Shown: positions 43,988 to 55,619 of the stretch, piece by piece
How the letters are laid out: the number at the start of each line of letters is the position of its first letter
Position numbering within the stretch: position 1 is the first letter of the stretch
NCBI GenBank assembly: GCA_009733575.1
Contig: ML769656.1
Coordinates: forward strand, 27,659 to 91,658
Origin: Gymnopus androsaceus JB14
Lineage: Eukaryota > Basidiomycota > Agaricomycetes > Agaricales > Omphalotaceae
Direction: 5' to 3'
Length of the DNA: 64,000 nucleotides
The notes under the pieces: model-generated
The model's input: only the letters and a program-made list of their open reading frames with translations
What the model was told of the DNA's origin: nothing
Databases searched by the model: none
Program-made: the position numbers and the translations under genes

Positions 43988-44363
43988 ATCAAGATAGTAA
44001 ACAACAACTTGGCCGAGCCTGCAGATGAGTTGTGAGCAATAGCTGGTGAGGGTAGAAGGAAAAGAGAGCAATTGCGTCAGAAACGCGTGATTTGGCGCCC
44101 AAGTTGATTCAATAATAATGATTGGCGCCCATTCCTTTCTCGGCTCCCTTTAAATTTCTTGTTTTTGGCTTTTGATTTTTTCTGGACCAGGGCGGGACGC
44201 TACAGTGCATTGGGGCTTATGCTTTTCTTCAATGCTGTCTGTCACCCTGAGATATAATGCATCGCAATGGGTATAGCCAATAGCGGTGCTCGCTCGTCTT
44301 TAAAAGGAACGCGCCTGATGTATGTTCTTTTGTCTCCTCCACCTAACATAACCTAAAAAAGTG
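43988..44363. other. divergent spacer, no gene seen
   Basis: Contains the ATM1 promoter and the 5' leader of array copy 1. The segment 44220-44360 (CACCCTGAGATATAATGCAT..TTTAAAAGG..CTC) is repeated ahead of copy 2 at 46270-46415, so it belongs to the duplicated array unit. Confidence 0.6.
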
Positions 44364-46115
44364 ATGGCCGTTAGTAATGCCACGTCCACTTCTACAAACA
44401 GTGACCGCAGTGAGGAGATTCTTGAAGTATTACAGCCTAGTTTCATCATGGTGATTGTAAGTACATAGTTTTATGGATCCAAGAAGGTGACCGCTCTAAC
44501 GACAAGCCTTATTTAGTTTGTTATCCTACTATATGGTGAATCTAAGGTCAATTTTCAGTTCAATGATCATAATGTAACGCGAAACACTTCAGGAATATAT
44601 ACAGTGCTATTCGGCCTTTATACATACCTCCAGATTCAACAACAAGGACGAATACGCTACTATCAAGTCTCGCTTTTCCTACTCTACCTTTTGGCGACAG
44701 CATCTATAGTTATTGCAATCTTGACCAAGAATCATTACAACTTATATGTCCTCTATGTGCTTCTCAGCGATGATTACGGCGGATCGATAGCGGTTGCACA
44801 TTTCACGTCATTCATGAACTTAATGTGCGTATATCTCCCTTTTTTTCTTGCGCATCCTGAAATGTTGTATGTTTAGTGTGGCGGCAGAGGCTGTCTATGT
44901 GGCTGCCAAGTGAGTACCAAGTTTCAATCGCTGCGACTTTCGAGACTTAGCTACTGCATGCTAACTTCCATTCTATTTGAGTATTATAGCGGATTCTTTA
45001 CTCGTCAGTATTTTTACCTTCACACAAATTATGCTAAAATTTCTGACAGATACGATTTCATTCCAGCTGTACCGTTGCTACATCGTATGGGGCTCAAGTA
45101 ATCTGGTCATAGCTGGGCCGGTAGTTATCTCAGTGGTCAATGCTGGTGAGTTTAGGCTCGGCGGCAAATAAGGAGGCCTTAATTACTTTTCTGTTGAAGC
45201 TTATGGCATTTATCGCTGCAATTCTTGAGAAGAAGGGTTCAAGCAGTTTACTTAGCGCGAAGGGAACTACGGAAAATTCTGCCGATGAAGCAGCAGGAAC
45301 TCTTTCTTTCGCCTTCTTGTGCGTCAACCTCTTAACCAACCTTATACTTACAGGCCTGATAGGTCAGTTTATTGATCTGCTTGAACCAAGAGCTTCGTTG
45401 ATGAGTATGTGCTTTAGCGGGCAGAATCTGGTGGATATCCCGTGAGACGAATAGGTTATTGAGCTCTGGCTCTAATGACAGGAGGATAAATGGTATCGCG
45501 GCGATGGTGTACGTCCATTTCTTCAATTCAGCCATTATTTACTAATAATGCGCTCCGTCAGTCTTGAATCTGGCTTACTATATCCTGTCGCTTTAATCAT
45601 CTGCATTATACTCAACCTTGTGGATCCGACGGTGCAAGTACAACCTTTGCTCACGATGGTTGTGGTATGTGTTCATGACTGGTCTACAGATCCGCTCTAA
45701 AAGTCTTTGGCAGGGAATTGCTCCAACATTGATTATGGTCAGAGCCGATCTAGGTATAAGCATTGAGAATGCTGCCAATGGTGCCCACGGCACCACATCG
45801 GATGAGCTGAACGACCTGGAGATGAATAGGTATGACCAGAAAAAAGCGTTCGAAGCCCCCGAATCGGAAGTATATGAGTGGGGCAGTGCCACCAAGGGAA
45901 AGGCACCTCAAAATAAAGCCTTTGATGCCTCTGAACTCGGTACTGGCGAGGAATCTGAACCGCTAGCATCTCGCTACCACGATGCCCCCCCGCCTGCATT
46001 TTTCGAAAGTCAGCAGGGCTCATCTAGGCTTATCTCTGCGGGGCCTCCGCCTGGGTCTGGCGAGAAATCTCTGGTCGGAGGGATGGTTATTTTAAGTCCC
46101 CCTGAGGAGTTTTAG
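44364..46115 (+). pseudogene. seven-helix membrane protein, array copy 1 (one frame lesion)
   Basis: Start MAVSNATSTSTNSDRSEEIL. The gene has a tiny exon FVILLYG, then IYTVLFGLYTYLQIQQQG, the block NIIADSLLLYRCYIVWGSS, LEKKGSSSLL, LLTNLILTGLI, GRIWWISRE and GIAPTLIMVRADLG, then a long polar tail ending LSPPEEF. This is the lineage-expanded Agaricomycete seven-helix class of unknown function. Compared with copies 2 and 3, the exon after VVNA starts GAAG|CTTATGG with one extra base (about 45197-45202). The join that works in the other copies therefore shifts frame here. It is either a pseudogene or uses another splice site I could not find. Otherwise it is well preserved. Confidence 0.7.
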
Positions 46116-46415
46116 ATTGTTACGGCGATGCATCAGAATGATTCAAGTGATATAATTCATTGAATGAGGACATGATTTATTTTCAAAGGCCGATGTAGAC
46201 AAAAGAGCGAGTTTTTATTCTATACAGGACCCCTTCGGTCAGTGTCGGGCATCGATCTATATATTGAGATTTGTTACCCTGAAATATAATGCATTGCAAC
46301 GCCGGTATACCCAGTACCAGTGCTCGCTCCGTCTTTTAAAAGGCTCATCCAAACGCGCCAGCCAATGCATGTTCTTTCTGCTCTCCTTCTGGCACCTAAA
46401 CACTCTTGAAAAACT

Positions 46416-48168
46416 ATGGCCGCTAGTAGACGTCACGTCAGCTTCTAGTACAAGCACTGATCTCAGTGAGGAGATTTTTGAAGTATTACAGCCTACTTTC
46501 ATCATGGTGATTGTGAGTACAAAGTTGTATGAATCCAAGAAGGTGACCGCTCTAACCACAAGCCGTTTTTAGTTTGTTATCCTGTTATATGGTGATTCTA
46601 GGCCTATTTTCAGCACAGTGATCATAATCTAATCCGAAACACTTCAGGCGTATATACAGTGCTGTTCGGTCTTTATATATACCTTCAGATTCAACAACAA
46701 GGACGAATACGCTACTACCAAGTCTCGCTTTCGCTGCTCTATCTCTTGGCGACAGCATCCATAGTTCTTGCAATCTTGAGCAAGAATCAGTACGACTTAT
46801 ATTCATTTTCTGTGCTCTTCACCGGTGATTTCGACGGACCGACAGCGATTGTGCATTTCACGTCATTCGTGAATCTAAAGTACGTATGTCTCCGTTACAT
46901 TTCTTCTTCCTACTCTGAAATCTTGTTTTTCTAGTGTCGCGGCAGTAAGTATCTATGTAGCTGCCAAGTGAGTACCAATTTTAATTGCTGCAACTCGGCA
47001 GACTGAGCTAACTTCCATTCTATTTGAGTATTATAGCGGATTCTTTACTTGTCAGTGTTTTTACCTTAACAAATCATGCTAAGCTTTCTAACAGATACGA
47101 TCTCATCCAGTTGTACCGTTGCTACATCGTGTGGGGCTCAAGCAAGCTAGTGATAGCTGGGCCGGTGTTTATCTCGGTGGTCAATACTGGTGAGTTGGGG
47201 CTTGGCAGAAAATACAGAGGCACTTACTTATTTTTCTGTTGAAGTTATGGCACTTATCGCTGCAATCCTTGAGAAGAAGGGCTCACGCCGCTTACTTAGC
47301 TCAACAGGAGTTACGGAAAACTCTAGTGATGAAGCAGCAGGAAATCTTGAATTCGCCTTCTTGGGGGTCAACCTCTTAACCAATCTCATACTTACAGGCC
47401 TGATAGGTCAGTTTATTGATGTATTTGAACCGAGAGCTTCGTTGACGATTTTTACTCGTGTGCCTTTAGCGGGCAGAATCTGGTGGAGTATCCCGTACGA
47501 CGAATCGGTTATTGAGCTCTGGGTCAGATGACAAGAGGATAAATGGTATAGCGGCCATGGTGTGCGTCCATTTCTTCAACTCGACCATTATCTACTAATA
47601 ATACGCTGGACCAGTCTTGAATCTGGCTTACTGTACCCTGTTGCCTTAATCATCTGCATTATACTCAACGTCCTGGGAACGGCGCAAGTAGAACCTTTGC
47701 TTACAATGGTTGTGGTATGCATTCATGACTGGCCTACAAATCCGCTCTAAAAGTCTTTGGCAGGGAATTGCTCCAACATTGATCATGGTCAGAGCCGATC
47801 TGGGTATAAGCATTGAGAATGCCTCCAATGGTACCAATGACACCATTTCGGATCATCCGAATGACCTGGAAATGAATAAGTATGACCAGAAAAAGGCGCT
47901 CGAAGACGCACCCAAATCGGAAGGATACGGATGGAGTAGCGCCACCAAGGGGAAGGCATCTCAAACTAGAGCCTTTGACGCCTCTGAGCTCGGTGCTGGC
48001 GAGGAAGTTGAACCATTGTCATCTCATTACCTCGATGCCCCCCCGCCTGCATTTAACGAAAGTCAGCAAGGCTCATCTAGGCTCATCTCTGCAGGGCCTC
48101 CAACTGGGTTTGGCGAGAAATCTCTAGTCGGAGGGATGATTGTTTTAACTCCCCCTGAGGAGTCGTAA
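46416..48168 (+). pseudogene. seven-helix membrane protein, array copy 2 (two frame lesions)
   Basis: A close tandem duplicate of copy 1. It has the same exon pattern, the YRCYIVWGSS block, NTVMALIAAILEKKG made at the GAAG|TTATGG join, and the tail ending LTPPEES. Two lesions are visible. The only matching start codon (46416) is out of frame with the body because of an indel near 46425-46445, reaching TAG after nine codons. And GGTGGAGTATCCC near 47483 has one extra G compared with copies 1 and 3, which shifts WWIS. Function unknown; probably dead. Confidence 0.75.
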
Positions 48169-48846
48169 ATTGTTCTTGCATCGTATCGGCACTGCGATGC
48201 ATTACCAGGATAATTTTCATATAGCAACGAAGCTTCAAGTAAAGCTGTAGAACGTTTGTATCATGATGATCATTGCTAGCGCTGAGCGAATGATCTCCTG
48301 TACTGTACATCTACCTCAACTCAAATCATGATTATATCTTGCATGCAAAGACAGGTTTGGACTCCATGATTCATGCAGTGCGTGGCAGATACGATTGCCG
48401 TAGTTTTTTCGTATAAAAAAAAGATAGAACTGGTAAGAGAGCCATGACATCTGCCCAAAAACCTGAAAGATTGCATATTTGTCGGTGTTTGCCGGTGAAA
48501 GTGATATCAATGTTCAATCGGGTTATAAAGTTCACTATAAACATATCGACCAGTTTGTTTGGCAGGGAGCAGCAGGGAGCTCGTTCCTATCTTTTGCAAG
48601 ATATGAATCATGATTTAAGGCGACTCGGGAGTCGAATGCAAGGTGGATGTTTCATCTGATCAGCGCCCGCAATGTTCATCATGATACAACTGTTCTACAA
48701 ATTTACTTGAAGCTTCGCGACTTATTCGCTGGTATCCATTTACCACAGGAATCCCAATACCAGCTCCCGTCTTTTAAAACGCTCATCTCAACGAACCTGA
48801 TGCTTGTTCTTTTTCTCTCCTTTCGCCTAAATACTCTTGAAAAGCC
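48169..48846. other. array spacer between copies 2 and 3 (duplicated unit)
   Basis: No gene. This spacer is the intact counterpart of the one that was split by transposons after copy 3. Its words GATGCATTACCAGGATAATTTTC (at 48196) and GATGATCATTGCTAGCGCTG (near 48264) and the ~200 bases up to 48500 recur at 50582, 55313, 55381 and 58230-58505. It therefore serves as an empty-site reference. Confidence 0.8.
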
Positions 48847-50552
48847 ATGACCGCTAGCAAAGTCAAGTCCATTTCTACAAACAGTGACCTCAGTGAGGAG
48901 ATTTTTGAAGTATTACAGCCTACTTTCATCATGGTGATTGTGAGTACAAAGTTGTATGGATCCAAGAAGGCGACCGCTCTAACGACAAGCCGTATTCAGT
49001 TTGTTATCCTGCTATATGGTGAATCTAGGCCAATTCTGGCAGTACAGTAATCATAATCTAACTCGAAACACTCCAGGCGTATATACATTGTTGTTCGGAC
49101 TTTATACATACCTTCAGATTCAACAACAAGGACGAATACGCTATTACCAGGTCTCGCTTTTGCTACTCTACCTTTTGGCAACAGCATCCATAGTCATTGT
49201 AATCTTGACCAAGAATCAATACGACTTATATGAATACATCGCGTTCTTCTCTGCCGATGACTTCGACGGATCAGTAGCGATTGCACATTTCACGTCGTTC
49301 GAGAATCTAAAGTACGTATGTCTCCGTTACATTTCTTCTTCCTACTCTGAAATCTTGTTTTTCTAGTGTCGCGGCAGTGAGTATCTATGTAGCGGCCAAG
49401 TGAGTTTCATTGCCACGACTCTGGAAAACTGATCTCACCTCCATTTGAGTATTATAGCGGATTCTTTACTTGTCAGTGTTTTTAGCTTGGAAAATTATGC
49501 TAAGCTTTATGACAGATACGATTTCATCCAGCTGTACCGTTGTTATATCGTGTGGGGCTCAAGCAGGCTGGTGATAGCTGGGCCGATGTTTATTTCAGTG
49601 GTCAATACTGGTGAGTTTAGGCTTGGCGGAAAATGAGGAGGCATTACTTATCTTTCCAAAGTCATGGCACTTATCTCTGCAATTCTTGAGAAGAAGGGTT
49701 CAGGCCGTTTACTTAGCGCAAAGGGAGTTACGGAAAACTCTACTTACGAAGCAGCAGCAACTCTTGAATTCGCCTTCTTGTGCGTCAACCTCTTGACTAA
49801 CCTTATACTTACAGGCCTGATCGGTCAGTTTATCAATTTACTTGAAGCGAGAGCTTCGCTGAGTATGTGCATTTAGCGGGCAGAATCTGGTGGATATCCC
49901 ATACGATGAATCGGTTATTGAACTCTGGCTCCAATGACAAGAGAATAAACGGTATATCAGCGATAGTGTGCGTTCATTTCTTGATTCAGCGATTATCTAC
50001 TAATAATTTCTTCCGCGCCAGCCTTGAATCTGGCTTACTATACCCTGTCACTTTAATCATCTGCATTATACTCGCCCACGTGGATTCGGTGCAATCTCAA
50101 CCTTTGCTCACAATGGTTGTGGTATGTGTATATCATTGGTCTACAAATTTGCTATTAAATCTTTTTGGCAGGGAATTGCTCCAACATTAATTATGGTCAG
50201 AGTTGATCTGGGTATAAGCATTGAAAATGCTTCCAATGGTGTCGGGACTACTACAACGGATCACCCAAGCGACCTGGAAATGAATAAGTATGGCCGATTT
50301 GAAGACACTCCCGAACCAGAAGGATACGGATGGAAAAGTGCTTCCAAGGGAAAGGCATCTCAAACTAGAGCCTTTGCCGCTTCTGAACTCGGCGAGGAAA
50401 TTGAACCGCTATCAGCTCGCTACCTGGATGCCTCCCCACCTACATTCAATGAAAGTCAGCAAGGCTCATCTAGGCTCATCTCTGCAGGGCCTTCTTCTGG
50501 ACCCGGCGAGAAATCTGGGCTAGTCATTCTGAGTCCCCCTGAGGAATTGTAA
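48847..50552 (+). CDS. seven-helix membrane protein, array copy 3 (intact)
   Basis: The only array copy that reads through. Start MTASKVKSISTNSDLSEEIF, then FVILLYG|VYTLLFGLYTYLQ, YYQVSLLLLYLLATASIVIV, an acidic loop FFSADDFDGS, NIIADSLLLYRCYIVWGSS, AGPMFISVVNTVMALISAI, LCVNLLTNLILTGLI, GRIWWISHTMNRLL, LESGLLYPVTLIICIIL and LLTMVV|GIAPTLIMVRVDLG, followed by a roughly 120-residue Ser/Glu-rich cytoplasmic-like tail ending LSPPEEL. About 10 introns. Seven hydrophobic segments can be counted, with the N-terminus short and outside by inference. It looks receptor-like in layout but has no recognised GPCR signature. Substrate or ligand unknown. Confidence 0.82.
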
Positions 50553-52336
50553 ACTGTTCTTGCATCGTATTGGCACTGTGATGCATTACAGTATTTAACC
50601 ACTCCTTTGTAAATGAAATCTGTCTTTTGCTCACTGTGCATAGACTACCAAGATTGATACTCTACTGAGTTTCCAATTCAAAAGCTGGATATCAGAAGGG
50701 GTAAATCTGAACATTGCATTCAATTTGCTGGAGAAATGGATGCGCTGTGGCAGGATTGTTCTTGGATATGCAAAAATGGTCAAAACCACTCCTTTGTACA
50801 CCCCATTCTGTATGTGGTCTGGCATCTTTTGAGGTGTGCTCTGTGCCTAAAATAATGATTTTACAATGCATCTATCTGAATGGCACTTGTACTGGGCCCT
50901 GGGACCTCCATAATATCACATATGACACTCAATGAACACTTTCCCTATTCTCATCAAAACTATTAAAATTGAATTTCTCCTCAAATATTGGTGTTAAGTA
51001 CCAACATATGGATCTGTAAATGATTGTAAAGCTCATCCACATCTACTGACAGCAAAAGTATACCATGAAAGAAATTATTAATTGCATTATACCTGATTTT
51101 CTTTTTTGGCTTCCCATAAAACTATACCAATCTGTCTACCCTGAGAGGGCATACATGAATATGTACATAGTTGAATGTGTTGGGCCTTGATACATCCCAT
51201 ATCTTGAATTTGATCACCATTTGTACTTACCCAGATGCATCCTGGTTCAGAAAATGTCACTGTACAAAGGAGTGATCATGTCCAAAGTGTCAGTGACTAC
51301 TTCCTCACAACATGAGGTACCAGGCATCATGACTTCTGACTTGGGCAAAGAGATGAACAATGAGGAAAAGAGAAGAAGAATGTACTGAGGACTAGGAGGT
51401 ATTGACAAGATTGAAGCTAAGGACTATGTTACAGCTACAACTACTATATATACTACTGTACAAGCCGTAGACCCAGTACCCTTTGCCCTGTACATACTGT
51501 AAAAATGCATGAAACTATGAAGTACAGCAGTATCAATGTCTGTAAGTAATAAGTGATTGTACAATGTACATACATACTTGTGCCCACGGAAAGTGATGGG
51601 CCAGGGATCTTACAATATTTTGATGGCTCACAAGTTTGCTTGATTTTGTAACTACTTCTGTACTACTACCACCATGACACGTACACAGCATTCTTCTCCA
51701 AAGAAAAATTGTCTAATTGGCTCAATTCAGAGTGGAAAAACCATTGCAAATGCTGCTGAAATTGCAGAAATTCCATATGGTATTACGAAGAAAATCCTTG
51801 CCAAATATTGTGCAACTGGTAGCACATCAAATCATCTTTGCAGTGGCTGCCCATTGAAGGTTGATGATAGGGTCAGATGGGAACTTGTTCACAAAGCTCG
51901 AACAAACCGTTGAAAATCATTTGCAGAGCTTGACCAGGAGGTGAACCCGTGGTTGAGTGCTACCACAGTCCGAGAGCACTTGGCGGCTCAGGGATGCCAT
52001 TGACACATTGCTAGGAAGGTCCCATACTTGAAGAAAGAGCAGAAGATGAAGAGGTTGGAATACGCAAAGCAGAATTGGGGAATTAAATGGGACAGAGTCA
52101 CAAGTGGTTTGGTCAGATGAGTGCTATGTTCATTTGGATGACTCTCATGGTCGCATCTATGTTACACAGACTGCAGATGAGGAATACAAAGACAACTGTT
52201 TGATTCCAACATTTAAGCAGTCTAGTGTTTGCGTCATGATATGGAGATGCATTATGAAGGGTAAAAAAGGGTTGCTGGTTGTGCTTGAATATCCAGTGGG
52301 AAAGGAGGTGGAATGAATGCTGCAAGGTACCAGGAA

Positions 52337-52690
52337 GTCATCAGCAAAAACTGTTTTGGGCCCAGGAGGATCTAAGGTCACCTAGTCCTCTTAGGCAACC
52401 TGAGGCATCCTAGTTGGCCCAGGAAAAAGGGTAAAACTTTGGACACCTCAGGTATCCTAGTCATCCTAGGTGTCCTGGGGCATCCTGGGGCATCCTGAGG
52501 CATCCTGGGATGGAACTTTTATCCTAGGATGCCTCAGGGATGCCCCAGGACATCCCAGGATCTCCCAGGACACCTAGGATGACTAGGATACCTGAGGTGT
52601 CCAATCCTGGGCCAACCAGGATGCCTCAGGTTGCCTAAGAGGACTAGGTGACCTTAGATCCTCCTGGGCCCAAAACAGTTTTTTCTGATG
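52337..52690. mobile_element. 354-bp foldback (long palindrome) element inside the transposase
   Basis: Almost the whole element is one hairpin. The left arm (from CATCAGCAAAAACTGTTTTG at 52339) matches the right arm inverted (…CAAAACAGTTTTTTCTGATG ending 52690) for roughly 150 bases, with GGACACCTCAGG/CCTGAGGTGTCC deep inside and an AT-rich loop near 52515. The interior is built from variations on CATCCTGGGG and CCTAGG. It sits between RYQE and QVLGG codons of the transposase with a possible 2-bp AA duplication. No coding capacity. Confidence 0.82.
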
Positions 52691-52933
52691 AACAGGTTCT
52701 GGGAGGCCTGTTCTTGCAGTTCTGGAATGAAATGAGGTCACAGAGAAGGGCTATCAAGTTCCAGCAGGACAGCGCACCGAGTCATAATGCCAAAACAACA
52801 ACAAAAAATTGGCTTGATAATCATCAAATCACCATTTTCCCCCATCCACCATCTTCACCTGATGCCAACCCCATCGACACTGTTTGGTTTGAGCTCAAAA
52901 AGGGCATTAGGGCTTTACCTCATCATCCTACAT

Positions 52934-53649
52934 TATAGATGGGCACGAATAACAAAAATTCATGAGTATTCATGAGTATTTAGCCATTTGTTACTCACAA
53001 ATAATTAGTCACAAGTGATGAATATATTCATTACACAAGTACTTACTATAGCCAATTTGATGTCACAAATATTCATGGTACTTTATTCATGAATATTCGC
53101 AAATATTCACCGATATCATGTGCTTATTAGCAGGAGCATGTAAGGTATTCATTACTTAAGCAAACATTCAATATATAACTTAACTTAGCTATGTTTGAAT
53201 ATGTGTATAATGTTATTAACATGTACTGTAATAAAATCTGTGTGGCTTAGTGGTTATGTGTGCCAACTCTGGATTAAGTTCAGGGTTTCCTGTGATAGCT
53301 GGCCAGCAGAGTTCAATTCTCAGTACTGCCAAAATTTTGTACCATGTAATAGTACTTGGAAATGTATACAGGCTGTATTTATTGTATTATTAAACACTAA
53401 TATAGTACTTCAACATTATTATTTACATGTTCAAGCTTATATTTACTTTATTTGTAATGTTGTTAATTAATCACAAGTATACTCAAGTATTCATCCTAAA
53501 ATACTCGTTATTCACAAATATCTATCCATGAATATATGTCTGTACAAATATTTGAGTATATACTCGAGTATAAATAGTAGACTTGAGGTGACAAATATTG
53601 GTACCATGAATAATGAATATACTTGAGTATGTATTCATGCCCACCTCTA
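52934..53649. mobile_element. 716-bp hAT-like MITE with 8-bp TSD
   Basis: The exact 8-bp duplication TCCTACAT lies at 52926-52933 and 53650-53657. Ends are TATAGATGGGC (left) and, reverse-complemented, TAGAGGTGGGC (right), with 9 of 11 matching; GGTGGGC ends are typical of hAT elements. The subterminal regions are rich in ATTCATGAGTATT and AAGTATTCAT words on both sides, which could be transposase-binding repeats. The insertion splits the transposase PHHPT|SIPAL, which rejoin cleanly when it is removed. Confidence 0.88.
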
Positions 53650-54168
53650 TCCTACATCCATACCAGCACTCATCCAGGCTGTATGTGAAGTTTGGGACCA
53701 GATACTCATCAAGGACATTGACAAGTATGTGAATTGGATGTCTGAAGTTGTCGAGGCAATTCTGGAGGCTAAAGGAGGACATACAAAATTTTGATTTGAT
53801 AGATTTATTGTATTGTAGTGAAAATATGTGTATACCCAGCTACAAGACCATTGGACAACTTTTACATGCTACATATGAGTTGCAAACAATGAGGAAGACA
53901 TAAAATATATTGAGTAATTCAGTAGCAGCCTGTCACTTTCCGTGGGCATGAGTATCCAGCACCAAATGCAGCATCCTAGCATGAGGTGTGATCAAAGTGA
54001 TTGAAGGATGATTGTATGATCAAGACCTATGATCAAGGATCAAATGATCATGCAATGATTGTACATGTGTCAAACTCTATAAAAAGGTAAGCATGTCCAA
54101 ACAGCATAGCCATGCACCTAAATAAGTGCATGCTTAAGTAAGCGCCAAGGTAATATAAACAGCTGTAG

Positions 54169-55210
54169 TTGTGCAGTCTACACATTACAACCCAATAAGT
54201 CTTGGGCGCAAGTAATGCATTACTAGGCAATAGCTATCGGGAATTCTTATGCATTACTAAAAAATGTACACTACAGATGCAAACCCAGAAGAGAAAGATG
54301 CCCAGAAGCAAATTTTTAATATTTAAGCCATGTAGAATGCATTTTAGGATGCAGTTCTTTTTATACAACATCTACGGCAGCTTATGAATGTTATTGTAAT
54401 AGCTTGGATGTATAAAATCCTTCATAATATGATCATAGATGAACACTATGCCAAAAATGCAATTTTTCTCAGTTTTTCAAATGTTGTGAATTGTACCATG
54501 AAATATGTAGTATTTTTTGACATAAAATACATTCAAATTACTCTATGAGCATGCTTAGCCATGCTGCAAACAATCCCAAAGGGATGCACTTTTGTAGTGG
54601 CCCAATTAACCTAAACTTTCGCTTCTGGGTTTTTAGCAGTTTTTGACAGCAAAAGGAAAATCAATTTATGATGCATTTGGATGGCCATCGAAAAATCTGA
54701 TAAAATCAGATCATATTCCTTGCATATTATACGACCCATATAAAAAAAAGAATGAAGAGAAACCATACAGAACTGCTCTGAATATATTATTTTCTGAGAA
54801 TTTTTCACTTCTAGGTTTGCTTCTGTATTTTCCTTTTTTTTTTTTTTTGATATACCTAACCCTAAGCCCTAACCGAACCCCTAACCAACCCTAATCATTA
54901 ACCTCAACCCCTAACCTAACCTTAACCCTTACCTAATCTGGTCCAGGGCCGGAACAGCATCCTAACCCTAATCTAACCCTAAAACCTAACCGCTAACCCC
55001 CAGACCTAACCTAACCCTAACCCTAACCCTGTGTGCAAAAATTAAGTCAATACATTGAAAATTGGCTTCAAAAACAGTAAAATACACTCAAAATTGGACT
55101 TGAAAATGGAACATTCTTGGAAAAATGGCAGGGATCTGATAGCTATTGGCTAGTAATGCATTAATAGTGCCCAAAACTTATCAGAAGTACTTAATGCATA
55201 GATTGCACAA
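54169..55210. mobile_element. inverted-repeat element carrying degenerate telomere repeats
   Basis: Imperfect inverted repeats of about 75 bases: TTGTGCAGTCTACACATTAC...CTTGGGC...AATGCATTACTAGGCAATAGCTATC from 54169 matches, inverted, the stretch ending TGCACAA at 55210. Exact outer ends and duplication are unclear; similarity may extend about 15 bases further on each side. The interior has a long T run near 54836 and the CCCTAA array at 54856-55033. No transposase. It lies inside the outer element. Confidence 0.65.
54856..55033 (-). repeat. interstitial telomere-like repeats, (CCCTAA)n degenerate
   Basis: On the plus strand there are about twenty units of CCTAAC/CCCTAA with drift (CCCTAACCGAA, CCTAACCTTAACC), interrupted by GTCCAGGGCCGGAACAG at about 54942. 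The last units, CCTAACCCTAACCCTAACCC at 55013, are the purest. Read on the minus strand this is TTAGGG, the usual telomere repeat of filamentous fungi. It is internal to a transposon-like inverted-repeat structure, not at a chromosome end. Confidence 0.85.
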
Positions 55211-55619
55211 CAATGGGTGATATAAAGGTAAACAAAGGAAATGATAAGTAATAGTCCATGTAGCATGATGTAAGATAAAGTGTTCGTAACACAAAGGAGT
55301 GGTTAAATACTGTACAAGGATAACTTTCATATAGCAATGAACAAGCAACAAAGCTTCAAGCTGTAGAACATTTGTATCATGATGATCATTGCTAGTCTAT
55401 TTTTTAAGTACAAGCTTTATTAGACCCGTGCCTACGTCATGGAAATGCAGACTCAAGTAAGAAATTACTATATTATACATATACATTGTAAATTGAATTT
55501 ATGCTACTGGGTCTAAAAGAATTTCTAGATAAACTATGTTCTGTGTGAGACATTCTGTATCTCCTGATGGAAAGAAATTACCCGAAAACCAAAGCATGAA
55601 ATAAAACCTTAGTACTTGC

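Larger units (their letters stand above)
51674..53794 (+). pseudogene. Tc1/mariner DDE transposase, dead
   Basis: Reads MTRTQHSSPKKNCLIGSIQS, an HTH-like KTIANAAEIAEIPYGIT, KVPYLKKEQKMKRLEYAK, the first catalytic D in WSDECYVHLD, VCVMIWRCI, the second D in FQQDSAPSHNAK, and the third in SPDANPIDTVWFELK (D rather than E, so a DD34D-like arrangement). It ends AILEAKGGHTKF at 53794. Defects: TGA at 51912-51914 and another TGA near 52002, each where a CGA Arg is expected; a frame slip before WSDE; and two inserted elements that split RYQE|QVLGG and PHHPT|SIPAL. Removing both insertions restores contiguous family sequence. Confidence 0.88.
51577..53952 (+). mobile_element. nested Tc1/mariner element with transposase, TA TSD
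   Basis: Inverted ends CTTGTGCCCACGGAAAGTGA (51577-51596) and, reverse-complemented, CTCATGCCCACGGAAAGTGA (53933-53952), 18 of 20 identical, each beside TA (51575-51576 and 53953-53954). It carries the degenerate transposase described separately and two younger insertions (52337-52690 and 52934-53649). Without those it would be about 1.3 kb, the normal size for the superfamily. Confidence 0.88.
50589..55312. mobile_element. outer TA-flanked inverted-repeat element (Tc1/mariner type), 4.7 kb with nested insertions
   Basis: 22-base perfect terminal inverted repeats at 50589-50610 and 55291-55312 (CAGTATTTAACCACTCCTTT then GT), each next to a TA dinucleotide (50587-50588 and 55313-55314). The sequence that would result from removing it (GATGCATTA plus CAAGGATAAC) matches the homologous spacer at 48196-48215, which has GATGCATTACCAGGATAATT, so the insertion is confirmed by a paralogous empty site. 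The core ACCACTCCTTTGT recurs directly at about 50787 and inverted at about 51263, as in elements with repeated ends. No transposase of its own was found outside the nested elements. AT-rich throughout. Confidence 0.85.

Noticed and set aside
52157..52381. Two identical-looking open frames MTLDPPGPKTVF near 52381 (minus) and 52648 (plus)
   Set aside because: They are the two mirror arms of the foldback element, not genes.
54643..54894. Open frame of 83 codons
   Set aside because: It runs through a T-rich tract into the telomere repeats and has no splice or family support; it lies inside a transposon-like element.
54856..55033. The window reaching a chromosome end
   Set aside because: The repeats are degenerate, lie between transposon inverted repeats, and conserved genes continue on both sides.
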